64,000 nt of DNA, from contig NW_025937524.1 of NCBI RefSeq assembly GCF_000764305.2, positions 1-64,000 on the forward strand, written 5' to 3'. The notes under the pieces are model-generated. The model saw nothing but the letters and a program-made list of their open reading frames with translations, did no database searches and was not told where the DNA came from. Positions 1 through 12,300 of the stretch are shown in pieces (the stretch's first letter is position 1; the number at the start of each line of letters is the position of its first letter). A program made the position numbers and the translations under genes. Source of the stretch: Hyalella azteca (Eukaryota; Arthropoda; Malacostraca; Amphipoda; Hyalellidae).

Positions 1-1744
1 AATTGCATAAAGACTATGAGAGGCAGGAGCCAGCAATTTATGGTGAGTGAAGCTAGAGTATAGACCTGTATTTTGCATGTTTCAATTCAAGTTTAATTTA
101 GCTAGTAAAAAAATGGCATCATTTATAAAAAAAGTGGTCTAAGTTACCCCATTTTATGGTACTGTCACACTACTAACACTTAGTCACTAATGAAGAATCA
201 TGGATACCTCATTGAGCTCATTCCATTGTTATAATACAGTAAATACAAAGATCTTCAAACGAAGTCTGAATTAGATCACCGAGTTTAAAAGTAGGTACCT
301 ATCTCAGAAAAAATGTTTCACTTGACAAAAAATTAATGCATCATTGGTCATCACAAAATGGTGCATAGAATGTCATGGATAGAAATGGGCACCTGGCAAC
401 AGAGAATGAAAAGTAATCAAACTAAACTGTTATTTATTTCTCCAAAAAATATTATGGTTGTCACTAAAATATTTCTTTCTGTTTCAGGTATTATGTTTAT
501 ATGATCTTTTTTTGTTATAGTGAATTAATTCACTTGACCCAATTAAAATGGTGTGAAAGTTGCAAAATTACAAGCCCAGTCTCATGAGCTTGAAGGAGAA
601 ATGCTATAGTATGGTTAGTACTGGTTGGCTGCTGATTCAAAGCTTGCAGCACTTGGACCAAACGTGGAAAACATCTACCCTTAGGGCTGCAACTAGAGCT
701 TTCCTGCCATTTCCAGAACCGCGAGATTTCCAGCAGATGAATTACTTCCTATCTAATTGTTAACAAAAGTGCACAATCAGGCCACAAGATTCCAATTGTA
801 TTAAAAATTTGACATGTTGGAGCCGTGAGATTTCAGGAACAAGTAGGAAAATTCAAATCCTGACTTGGACAAGGTTGTTGTCAATGGCATGAAAGTTTTC
901 TTGAGGAGGTTTTAAAAGTGTTGGGTATAGAAAGAAAAAATAGTTTTTGTTATTGAAAAATGGATCCCCGATACTGTAATATCAGCAATTATAAATCACA
1001 TAAATTGATAAAACATCATTTATTCTATACATCATCAGCTACAAATAAAGGAGTTTGGAGTACTGTTAGTCTGTTAGTAATGGATGAGTACACCCTGCAT
1101 GCTTCAAACATTTTAAAATTAAGTTTTATTTTGTGTCCCAGATTACCTTGTTTCCTGTGGCAATTCGGGCTTTTTATTTTGCTCCTGGCATCTTACAAAT
1201 AGATATGAAATTTTTCAAAGATGCCATACAATAGCCCTTGCTGAGACCTTTAAAATAAGCCAAAACTTGTTTCTGAAATGTTTCATGGTTAAGAAGTTGT
1301 CAACAAATAAAAGAAATTTCCCTTATTTCTCTGTTTGATGGTAGTTTTCAACTATAGGGAGTCTTTTTCACCTAAATTTAATGTAGCACTGCGGGTAAAA
1401 CAAACATTGGCATGGGGCATAACGTTGATAGATGCATTGCAAGGAATCAAAATCATCTTTTATTGCTCCTATCCTAAGAAACATTCATGTATAATTATTT
1501 GTGATAGGTTATTTAGTGAAGAAATAATGTAGTTACCATACAATAAAAGCAATAAAGCATACATCCACATGGCACTTAATCTGCCAAACCTGCAGCTTGA
1601 GTCAGGTTTTTTTTTATTAATAAACGTTTGTTAAGTAATAAGTATATGTTTGTATTCTTCCAAATATTGCTTCATATCTTCTTTATATTGGTCTCTCCTT
1701 TTTTTATACAGTTAGAATTCTTGTAAATGGTAATTCTTCTTCAG
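1..1744. other. Upstream region, no assembled gene
   Basis: No gene was assembled here. The first 42 bases have an open frame that ends at a good 5' splice site (ATG|GTGAGTG at about 42) and could be the end of an exon running in from the left. At 545-960 there are short coiled-coil-like peptide stretches spread over frames with several stops, such as KLQAQSHELEGEML and WLAADSKLAALGPNVENIY. This would fit a decayed pseudogene, but I cannot name a parent. Confidence 0.3.
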
Positions 1745-1822
1745 CAAGTTATTTAATTTTCTTGAAGGCAGATTTTTACTCTTGCTAAATTTATTATTGT
1801 GATTCCAATAAAATTATTTAAA
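1745..1822 (+). other. Probable 5' UTR part of SNAP29 exon
   Basis: A pyrimidine-rich tract ending TTCTTCTTCAG at about 1734-1744 looks like a 3' splice site. The SNAP29 coding exon may therefore begin as a UTR exon at 1745, with the true first exon further upstream. RNA evidence would be needed to confirm this. Confidence 0.35.
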
Positions 1823-4635
1823 ATGAGTCACAATTATGCCTTGAACAGTAACAAGCCAGCATTTTCTGTTGCTGATGATGACATGGAGTCTGGTGAGTTT
1901 GTTCATGTTTAATAGGTATATATTTTTACTTGAATGTTCATAGTATTATGGTATCTTACTGAATTTTTAAAAATATATCGTAATTTAAAATAATACTTGG
2001 AAGAAATATTTTTGTGAGATCTGCTATGTCTCTATATAATCAATCTTCTCAACATGTTAACTCTGAATGCTCATTTGCCAAACTTACCTATCAGATAGGG
2101 ACAAATTTTCCTTATGTTATTTTAAAACACACAAACTTAAGATTTGTAATAATTTTTCAATGACCTAATCCTATTTAACTGCATTAAAATATATGTACCA
2201 CCAACTTTCTAACTTTCCATGGTCCACAAATACATAGATATATAGCTATAGAACTTTGGAGTCAACATTTCAAGGTTTCAAATTTTAGATGTAGGAGCTA
2301 CTCTATGTTTAAAAACAAGCCACATTTTCTTTCTTTTACTAACCCCTTATTTTGTGCTGGAAACCACAATGGCCAAAGATGCAACAATGATCATGTAAAT
2401 AGTATTCAGAATGTATTTGACAAAGCTTGTGTTTACCACTGAGCTGTGATGATCTAATGTGATTTGTCTTGGCAGCTTTTCTACAATCTTCGGGGGGTGC
2501 CTACATGGCAGGAGACAGACTGTTTGGAAATGGTCCTAAGCCTTTCAGTCCTCCCAGTGATACTTCACCAGAGGAGCTTCAATATCAGTCTACCATTCAG
2601 CAGATCCAAGATGTAAGCTATCACCAATGGCTGTAGTGAAACTGATTTTACAAAGTACATGATCTCAAAGTTCAACTCATGTGAAGTCCTTGCTTTTATG
2701 AGTTTCAGACCTGGATTTTTGTACATTTTTAAAGTAGTAATGTAAAGTTTATACCTACACAGTCAGTTCAAATTTTGTTAAAGAATAAAAATCAAAAAAA
2801 TTAATAATAATTCAGGAATTTTCTGATAAATAAGAAGAAATAACATGGTTAATGGAAGTTGCTTGCACAGTTACTCAGATTACATCGTAATTTTGATTTC
2901 AAGCATTAAGTCTGCAACATATATTTGGAGCTAAAAGTACCTATATACCTTTATGCTTGAGAGGTTCCCTTTCTTCTTCAGGTAGAACGGCGGACACTTG
3001 CATCAACAAAACGGAGTATGCAGGCCATTGCTGAAAGTGAACAAATTGGTGTTGAGACTGCCAAGGTAAGATATTATACCTGCATACCAGCTGTATTATG
3101 CCTTCAATATTGGCAGGTAAAAGTAGATTTTTAAGACATGAAAGTAGGTATTTATTTTCAGAATAAACATCACCAAATTCTGTACCTATATACGTGAATT
3201 AGTATCAAATTAATAGAGAAAAGGTTTTCTGTAACTGGGCAATTATTACGTAGTTGTACTGCAGAGTCTTTTGTTAGTCATGAGTCGTATTTCAGCTAAA
3301 TCTGATTACTATCCAGGACCTTGTGCACCAACGAGAGCAACTGGAGAACACCAACAGGCGGCTGGACAACATTAATGAAGACTTGAAGGAGTCTCAGAAG
3401 AACATAAGTGCCATCAAAGTGAGTTTAACATTATTATTTATTTTATGAATCATATTCTTTGTGATGTGTTACTTTGAGTAATGTTGCGTTACTTTAACCA
3501 CTATTTTTCTGAAAAATGAATTACTTCTGAATAAAAAACATTACAGAGCGTTTTCAGCAGTTTTAGACAATGGATGACATCGCCCAAGAATGCAGACACA
3601 AAAGACAAGAAGAAAACAAGTGATGTTGCAAGCCCCTCTGCAGATTCTGGCTACAAAGAACCTTCCTTCGATCACAATCCCAAGCTTGAGAGAGCCGTCA
3701 ACATTGCTCCTAAGTACCCTGACCCTAGTGAGTCTTGTCAATCATGAATTCTTGGTATAAATTCTAAATTTTCAAATCTGTCAGCCTGTCTGGAAATGTT
3801 GAAATGTGTCGGTTTTCAGCGTTTAGAGCTGCAGGTTTGGGTTCTTCTACGTCTGGTTAGTTTTACAGTGAATGAAAGTTCTTGAACAGTAGCGCTGATC
3901 AACTGGCTTGACCATTGTTGCTGTCTACCAGACCCGACTATTGTTCTGACTACACCAGACCTGACCATTGTTACTGACATGTTTGAGTTTGTATTTGTGT
4001 TGATGTGAATAGAAAATTCGATCTTAGAAGTCATAAAATAAATTACTTAGAATGCATAAAATTAATTAATTTTTTCTTGTAGGTTTGAGTTTGCGTGGGA
4101 TTGACTACAGTGAGTCTAGTGGCTCTACACGTTACCAAGGACCAGGCGTTGGGGATGAGGCAGACTGGAAACAGACCTCCAAGCGAGTGAATCAGCAGCT
4201 GGACAATGATCTGGGTAAGATCCTTTCAAGTTATAATTTTGCATTTCTCGCAAACTCTTAGTGATTAGCAGTAGGTACTACTTATTTCATTTAAAAGAAG
4301 TTGTTCAAAAAGGTAACCGAAATTTATTTCAATTCGCCGTGTTTTTGATGGTCAGATTTACTATGAAGAAGTCATGAGGTTGAATGATTTAGTTACGGTT
4401 GGTAAGCGCATTTTACTGTGAGTCAGTAAAGCCATTGGCATTTATATATCTGATTTATTCTTGATCAGAGGAGATGGCGTTTGGCTTGTCTCGCCTCAAG
4501 GGTTTGGCTGAAGGCTTGGGCCAGGAAATAACCGATCAAAACAAGCTACTTGACACCATCACCAGCAAGGCAGACAAAACTGACCTCAACCTCAACTCTA
4601 CCAACAAACAAATCAACTCCATTCTCAAGAAATAA
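1823..4635 (+). CDS. Snap29: SNAP29-like Qb/Qc SNARE, 7 coding exons, 290 aa
   Basis: Exons are 1823-1892, 2476-2612, 2982-3065, 3317-3418, 3547-3727, 4083-4214 and 4469-4635. All have GT-AG borders and join in one frame (873 nt with TAA). An in-frame TGA at 1763 with no ATG in between fixes the start. The Qb SNARE motif lies at about residues 60-125, with the expected zero-layer Gln at 102 in VHQREQLENTNRR. The Qc motif lies at about 240-288, with Gln259 in ITDQNKLLDTI. The polar linker between them has no cysteine, and none was seen elsewhere. In this family that marks SNAP29 and argues against palmitoylated SNAP25/23. SNAP29 proteins supply two helices to fusion SNARE bundles, for example autophagosome-lysosome fusion with syntaxin-17 and VAMP7/8. 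The protein is slightly longer than human SNAP29 (258 aa). The usual N-terminal NPF motif is not visible; KPAF and KPF occur instead. It is convergent with the anoctamin gene. Confidence 0.95.
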
Positions 4636-7600
4636 CCCTTGCTAAACTAAATATATACATCTTAACTTTCTGTGTTTGAGCGTGTAATACTCAGGTAAAG
4701 CTTATTAATAAGTCATTCAGAGCTCGCCGGGATGTATAGAATTGTTATCGAGCTCTGAATGTGATCGGTCTGCTTCTGTCATGCATGTGTTCTGTAGAGT
4801 AAGCGCTGGATTATTTTATGGTCTTTGTATCCTAAACCTATTTATGTTCTTGTAAGATATGACTCGCTCGTTGCCCTCAGCATAATATATCTTTATAAGA
4901 CGCTATTATTCCGGAATGAAAGATAAATAAATTATTCATTTGATAATATTATACGATGAATAATATAGCTATATATGAAGCTTGGTTCTTTTGCAGTCAT
5001 TATTGCTATTATTTAGCTTTGAATATATACGGTTTCGTTCCGAGATAACTGAATAAAGTAATCAATTCAGTGATGAATCATTTCACACTAAATGTTGATT
5101 GTTATAAATTCCGTTGCATATTCGTTTTATTTATATTTCTGTGGAGACTAACTGAGAACGAGCCAATGAACCAAGGCGCCAGATTATTTTCAGTTAATGA
5201 GAACATATTTTTATTAGTCTAACGTGTTCATTCATTTATATATGTAGTGCAATCCAATGGACATTTCCCACTTGACTCACGTCCATGGTAAATAGCTTTA
5301 GTTTGATTCTTTACGTTGATTAGAATAAACGTAATTTTCTGAACAAAATTTTATTTCACACGATATATAAGGCAGCAGTAGAAGGCGGGTTGACTCTAAC
5401 AGCAAACAGTTGCAGTGAACATCAATGAAATCTGGAAATGAATCTTCGATATGGAAAGCTCCTAATTGCAAGGAAAATCCTGTGTAGAAATCACTCTCAG
5501 ACTTGCACTACTTGTCAATGATTCACACCCGATGTTCTAATGATGGAAAACGAGCGATATCTTGTCTGAGAATAGCGCCGGTCAGTTGCGATGTCTAAAT
5601 TGTATTCCAGTGGACTCGTGAAAACAGGAATAAATAAATAGTCTTAGACAAGGTTAAGTACCTCAAGGACAGAAACGATCAATAAAAAATTGCACAGCAA
5701 GTAACGATATCATATTATAACTAATTCAACAGCTATCAACTATCAAGTCAACGTAATCGTCGCGAGCAGAATGGTTGGGCTTCCAACTGTTATTGAAGCT
5801 CAAAAAAAAAAAAAAATCGGCCATGAAAAACAAATGGTTAATGAATTGTAGGCGAGACCTGCTAATCCCTAAGTAAGAAGATTATGCAAGAAAACTTCAA
5901 TGTAATTTTATTGAAAATGTAAAGGCGTATTTAAATCCTGTGCAGTGAAGACGATGGAAACTAAATAGCATTGGTATACAATCTACGTTTTCTATTTTTT
6001 TATTGTAAAAACGGGATTCATATTCCCTTTCTTAATGAGGCTGTTCATGGACGAATTGAGGTTAGAAAATGGGACTTTGACTAATCTACTCGTATTAGCA
6101 AGAAGAACAGCAAGACAACTTGATGCAAGCGTTGGTGGTCCATAGTGTGGCCCTGAATGGAACTGATAAGAGTGTTGGAGCCAGAAAGAACAGATCTCGA
6201 ACCATTCATGGAGATCTGCCACACATCCTGCGTGGGGTGTGCGGTAGCTGAGCATCAAAACGCTACACACATTGTGCCAAACGGGAAGAAGAGCTCAAGA
6301 GATGTTCATATTTCAAGCGTTGATTTTGGGATAAAATCTACCTTTATTATTCTTCATATGAAACGAAGTATTTCGTTCACAGAGTTCAACTTACTCAGCT
6401 AATCACGCATCTAAAATGAACCAATTGAAGCAGGCCTTATAGTGAGTGAGTAACCGAACAGATTCATTCTTGAATAAGCTATCAAGCGTTCTGATTTATA
6501 CATTACTTGAGACATTGACAGGAAGGAGCACCGAATAAGGACGATGAGACCTTCCAAAGTACTTAAAACAATTGGGAACATTCATAGCACCAATAAAATC
6601 TGAAAAGCAACACGAGAGAATCAATTAAAATATCGAGCATTACATGAATGTGTTCAGGAAACTTCACAAAGCAACACAAAAATCACATCGAAACATCAAG
6701 TCAATATCATTAGCTTAGGAATGAGCAACTTGCGAATCGGAAAGATGACAATAAAATTTAATAATCTAGCAGGATAAAAAGAAAAACGAGGTATTAAACA
6801 AATGATGAGCATCATGCGGCAAGGTTGACTTGCAGGAGAAAATTTCTTTTACTCTACTGAACAAATTCAGTAACTCAACAGTACCAGATGCTGATTTCAG
6901 TTTCATCATTGGCCGTTCGGCCAAGAAGCATTCGTGGCCCGAGAACGCTAATAAAAAACATAGAAAACTAATCAAAAACCTAAAATAAATACTTGACCTA
7001 AAAATTACATCGGTCCAACGTGGCCACAAAATAAGAGTTTTTAACACGATAATAATGTTTAATGTACATTTTGAGCATAGAAATTAATGTTCACATGCTT
7101 GCGCAAATGCTTATAAACTAAAAAACATCAAGATTGAAGAAGGTATCTTTAGAACTACAGAAGCGTGTTAAATAGTGAACAAATTAACGATATGGTTAGC
7201 GGCTTTCATAATTAAAAAACATTCATACATTGAACATAGATAAACTCTCGAGATTCTTATATAATACTCATTAAAGAGAACATCAAACAAGGTATTCACT
7301 AACGAGATTCTTATTTTCATAATGAAGCAAATCGATCACAAGTTTTGAAGAGATTCATACGTGGCACTTGAATAATGATCAAAGCAAAGGAACATTGATC
7401 CATTGCAAATGTAAAAGTAATAAGTTTTAATATATAGTGCTTTATAAAAGCAGGACAAAGCGGGCAGGCAAGACGTCAGAGCACGTCTATAAAAGAGGCT
7501 TCACTCGCGTCATTGCGAGGTATCTTTGAGAAGAGATAATTAATACCTATAATAATAATTAATATAATAATAACTCTACGATTCAAACTTCACGTTCAAC

Positions 7601-8109
7601 AGTAAAAAGAAACAGAAAAAAATTCGGGAGTAAACTTATATCTGGCATTTTACCTGGTAATTGGTAAATGTTGCTATCTTAGAGCCTGAGCGCTGGACAG
7701 AGAATAGGAATAAACTCAGTTCCACTCTTCTGAAAGATAATTTACAAGCCTGATGATGAAGGCATGGTTTCACAATGGCGTGTTAGAAAGAACGATAACA
7801 ATGTTTAATAGTTAACCTTTTGAGCAGGCAGGCGAACAAAACTAATTAAACCAAAGTAACGGCACAGTTAGCATGATTACTTGGTCTCCCACACATCATC
7901 CAACGTAACATGATTAACTTTGTTCTGACACAGTTTAATATACAGATTCACCTTGTATAAACGCTATGTTCTGTACAAACTACTTACAAGTAATTAGGAA
8001 ATTCCAGACTAAGAAATCATACATATCACTCAAATAACACAAATTATTCAACAAGATAGACATGTCTAGCTACGGGATATTTTTTGGTTTCTGATTACGT
8101 ATAACGTAT
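4636..8109. other. Convergent intergenic / 3' UTR region
   Basis: This is the space between the SNAP29 stop and the anoctamin stop on the opposite strand. It probably contains both 3' UTRs. No coding frame, RNA gene or tandem repeat stands out. The short open frames around 6,000-7,050 lack recognisable motifs. Confidence 0.5.
4926..5057 (+). terminator. Candidate polyadenylation signals of SNAP29
   Basis: AATAAA occurs at 4926-4931 and again at 5052-5057, about 290 and 420 nt after the SNAP29 stop codon. Either could end the transcript. AT-rich DNA produces this hexamer often by chance, so the assignment is tentative. Confidence 0.35.
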
Positions 8110-9375
8110 CTAAGGATTTTTTAAAGCTTTATCTGGAGACTCAGATTCGAAGAATTCTTCTCTTAAGTAATCATGATTAGTTCTGGTGCTGTTAGCCGGC
8201 TTGCGCTCTCTGACCGACAATGCAGGCGCAGAGCTCTGACGCTGCAGTCTTTGCATATGCTTATTTGAGTCACCGTCTTGTGGTGTCTGTGCCAGCGTGG
8301 CAGCCTCGCGTGCCATCTGCAGCTCTTGTTCAACGATCAGTTCGTTGGTCATGTATGCTTCACGACGTATTTGTTCCTTAAGGCGGAACGGCATATCAGG
8401 GATGAGCCACTTCACCAAGAGTATCACGACACAAACAACGTTCTCGAAGACAACAACGAAGGCGAAACGGGCCGCAAGAATGTGCCAAAATATCGGCGCG
8501 TACTTGTATTCTCGCTCGCTGCCTGGCGGGTTGCGGTAATCAGGATACCGACAGATCGTCACGTTTTCTGCTGGATCGTAAGGAGGTTTGTACTGAGGAG
8601 GATAATCATTCACTTCAAACACAGATAAACTGTGGTTTAGGAATCCTTTTAAAGAGTTGTCAGTAGACACTACATGCATGTACACAAGTTCAGGAATAAA
8701 GTTGGATGTGAATGCTATAATGAAAGCATTGGTGATCACAGCAAACTTGCCGATTGAATCCAATATTCGAAACCAAACGCCGATATCTTTAACTCTTTGA
8801 GGCACTGGACGCCTGTAGTTTGTAAGCAACTTTTTGGCATCAAGACGAACTTCCAACACATTGTTGACGAACGCAAATAGAGGTGCCAAAGGAAACGATG
8901 ACACGAAGATAGTGACAAAGCCATACTGGAGGACCATTTCGAGATATTCAGGGAAGAGACCACGGGGATCAAAGTCGATTAGTTTGAAGTCTTTAGCCCA
9001 TTGAGGCCAGCTGGTATGAGTGTCTCTTTGATGCTGAGGTACAGTAAGCATTTTATACCACTGCCACATCTTGGGCAGGATCATCTCGACGACGGTGTTC
9101 ATGGCCTGCTTGCCGACCATTATGATGGCGAGCTGCACTGACAGTTCAAGGAGGCACCCACCAGGCGAACATTCCTCTTGACGTGACCCAAAGAATCTAT
9201 TGTAATTGCCGGGATATCCGACCATCTTGCCTTTGATGAAAGCTATGTAAAAAATGGATGCATAGTAATTGATGAACTGCAGAAGGTAAATCTTGAGAGT
9301 GAGGGAGTCGTCGAACTCGGTCTGGGTGCGCTGCAGCTCCATCTCCGTGAGGGATTCAGCCATGCGGGCGTATAC
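8110..9375 (-). CDS. Anoctamin exon 15, catalytic membrane core and C terminus
   Basis: It has 421 codons plus a TAG stop. It encodes the calcium site and ion/lipid groove: N811 and E815 (MNTVVEM), E861 and E864 (PEYLEM), E893 and D897 (LEVRLDAKK). The last helix ([15 protein letters not shown]) follows, and then a polar Ser/Glu/Arg tail of about 80 residues. The open frame extends 10 codons past 9375, but this is intron read-through. Confidence 0.97.
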   Translation of the reverse strand, partial: VYARMAESLTEMELQRTQTEFDDSLTLKIYLLQFINYYASIFYIAFIKGKMVGYPGNYNRFFGSRQEECSPGGCLLELSVQLAIIMVGKQAMNTVVEMILPKMWQWYKMLTVPQHQRDTHTSWPQWAKDFKLIDFDPRGLFPEYLEMVLQYGFVTIFVSSFPLAPLFAFVNNVLEVRLDAKKLLTNYRRPVPQRVKDIGVWFRILDSIGKFAVITNAFIIAFTSNFIPELVYMHVVSTDNSLKGFLNHSLSVFEVNDYPPQYKPPYDPAENVTICRYPDYRNPPGSEREYKYAPIFWHILAARFAFVVVFENVVCVVILLVKWLIPDMPFRLKEQIRREAYMTNELIVEQELQMAREAATLAQTPQDGDSNKHMQRLQRQSSAPALSVRERKPANSTRTNHDYLREEFFESESPDKALKNP

Positions 9376-12300
9376 CTGATGAAAATACGATATTTTCATT
9401 ACCATAAATATACAAATAATGCAATATGATAATTCTTGACTCTATATTGTGAACATGACTCGTAGTTATCATTTTTTCTTTTAATTGCTTAACTCTTGTT
9501 TGATTGTATTGGAACAAAAGTACCTACACTGAGGTTCGATCGTAGCGTGCCTAACTAATGCAGTCTGACGCGAGCTGAACAGTTTATACAGCATATGTAA
9601 TTTTTCTGCATGAGGAAGCAAATTATTCCACATAAAACAAACAAATCAATAAGGATATGATCATGAATTAGGAAATTAAGAAGAATTGCATAGTTCTTTT
9701 TTCGGCGCGTTTTGGAAAGCAGGAATAGCAGTAAAGGAACAATTCTTACATTTCCAGCAACACGTTATTAACATGCCATGCTCTTTATTTAGAGCGGTAG
9801 CACTTATGTTGTATTTTCTTCAGGAATCCAACTTTTCGATGAAGTATAAGTCGCTCGAAACAAATTCTCACCTGGTTGAAAATCATGATGCATATCAAGT
9901 TGATGACGGCAGCAGTGGTGGAGGTGAAGATGATGGCGTACGAGGTGATGACGGTCTCACCGTGGATACTGAGCGCTGCCAGCATCGACATGCGGTACAA
10001 GATGACGGCCACCACAGCAACGAACGCCATCATAACCTGCAACACACCAGCAGAGTTATGAACGCCATCATAACCTTCAACACACCAGCAGAGTTATGAA
10101 CGCCATCATAACCTGCAACACACCAGCAGAGTTATGAACGCCATCATAACCTGCAACACACCAGCAGAGTTATGAACGCCATCATAACCTGCAACACACC
10201 AGCAGAGTTATGAACGCCATCATAACCTGCAGCACACCAGCAGAGTTATGAACGCCATCATAACCTGCAGCACACCAGCAGAGTTATAACCCAGACAAGG
10301 AGGCATCATTACCCAGGGGCACTGGGGTTACTACATAAATAAATCACTTCCTTCTGGTGGTGATTTTTTCGTCTTCAGGAGCGATTGAGTGGTACAAAGA
10401 AGCCCATGAATATCAATTTCGACGATGAAAAAACGATATAGGTATATTGTTAGTAAAATCAAATGAGAACTTTATAGCAACATCTCAAAACATTTTAATA
10501 TGTACTTGAGTTGCGCTCATCAGTTGTGCTCAAAACTACACTACAAAACATTGTGCTCAAAAACTACACTATGTATAGCCCCTACATATCAGGCTACGAG
10601 TTCAACATAAACCCTTCAGGCAGTTTTGGAGCAAACAAAATTAAGATTGAATATTTTATTATTGAAGAAGATTGAAAATCTTATTTAAGATTGATTAATA
10701 AGATTGAAGATCTTATTTAAGTTTGATTATTAAGACTGAAGATTTTCTTAAAGATTGATTATTATGTTTGATGATCTTTGCTAAGATTGGTTAACAAGAA
10801 TGAAGATGTTATTTAAGATTGATTACATTAATATTGTAGATCTTATTATTGAAGAAGATTGAAGATGTTATATAAGATTGATTATCCAGATTGATTATCA
10901 AGATTGAAGATGTTATTTAAGATTAATTACATTAAGATTTAAGATTTTATTATTGAAGAAGATTGAAGATCTTATTCAAGATTGATTATTAAGATTAAAG
11001 ATCTTATTTAAGATTGATTATCAAAATTGAAGATCGTATTTAAGATTGATTATCAAGATTGAAGATCTTATTTAAGATTGATTACATATTAAGATTGAAG
11101 ATTTTATTATTGAAGAAGTTTAAAGATCTATTTAAGATTGATTATTAAGATTGAAGATTTTATTATTGAAGAAGATTAAAGATCTACTTAAGACAGATTA
11201 CTAAGATTGAAGATTTTATTATTGAAGAAGATTAAAGATCTACTTAAGACAGATTACTAAGATTGAAGATTTTATTATTGAAGAAGTTTAAAGATCTATT
11301 TAAGATTGATTATTAAGATTGAAGATTTTATTATTGAAGATTGTAGATCTATTTAATATTGATAATTACGATGGAAGATTTCATTTTATCGGAGCTAGAC
11401 AAACCAGGAGCAGTACAGACGATGCGCTGAGGAGCACGCCAGGGACGCGCATGCGCCAGAAGGGAGGGCGAGGTTCGATGGTCTTGGTGACGATGTTGAC
11501 GGTCTTCTTTTTGATGTGCGCGAGCCGTGCGAGGTACTGCGGCCGCGGATGTTCCTCTTGGATGTCGAAGCCCGTCAAGTCCCAGCGATGGCTGATCTCG
11601 GCTGAGTAGCGCTTCCACATCTCCAGGAACAAAGCGGCTGACCAAAGAAACATCTAAATGAATAACACAGTCGTGGTTTTTGACCAAAGAAACATCTTAA
11701 TGAATAATACAGTCGAAGTTTTTTAACTGACACAATTGAATTATATTTTATATTCATAGAGCTACTAGCCACATAAAATATTTGTACAGGTTCAAATGAC
11801 GAGTTAATTCAGTCCTGAAAAAATTAATCAATTGATAAAAAAGCGATCGAAATTGTAGCCAATAAACGTAATCTTCAATTTTGAAGACTAGACTGAGAAA
11901 AACATGCCTAAAATCGTAGTATCAAAGCAGAAGTACATTATCAAAGCATCACTAAAATCTTTTCATCTATTAAAATTTCTGCCACTATATTCGAATGCAG
12001 CTCACTCAGACATTCTTTCACCAACTGCGGCTGAATACAAACATAAGCTTAGCAGCCGAGTGAAAAAAAAAATTGATGTGCAATAACAAATCAAGACAGA
12101 AAATGTCTTGCTATGACAAAAAAAAAGCTCCACAATATCCGGAACGACATTAAGACCGTTCTGATGTACCCCAGAAGGACATGAAGACAGCAAAGAAGAC
12201 TGTGGCCGGGTTGTCGACGAGGTATGTGAACTTGGCATGGAAGCAGGTGTCGTTGAGGTTCCAGTAGCCGCAGAACTTGTCGCACAGAGGACACATCTCT

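Noticed and set aside
5992..7047. Small genes between SNAP29 and anoctamin
   Set aside because: Frames under 100 codons on both strands without motifs or splice sites; best read as 3' UTR.
8278..8628. Plus-strand frames over anoctamin exon 15
   Set aside because: Shadows of the conserved minus-strand coding sequence.
9376..9405. Ten extra residues at the start of the exon 15 frame
   Set aside because: The splice acceptor CATCAG before 9375 and the match NQ|VYARMAE show these are intron.
11638..11653. Alternative acceptor and ATG for exon 13
   Set aside because: It would give the wrong phase and duplicate the FMSFW region; the 11637 acceptor restores the family sequence exactly.
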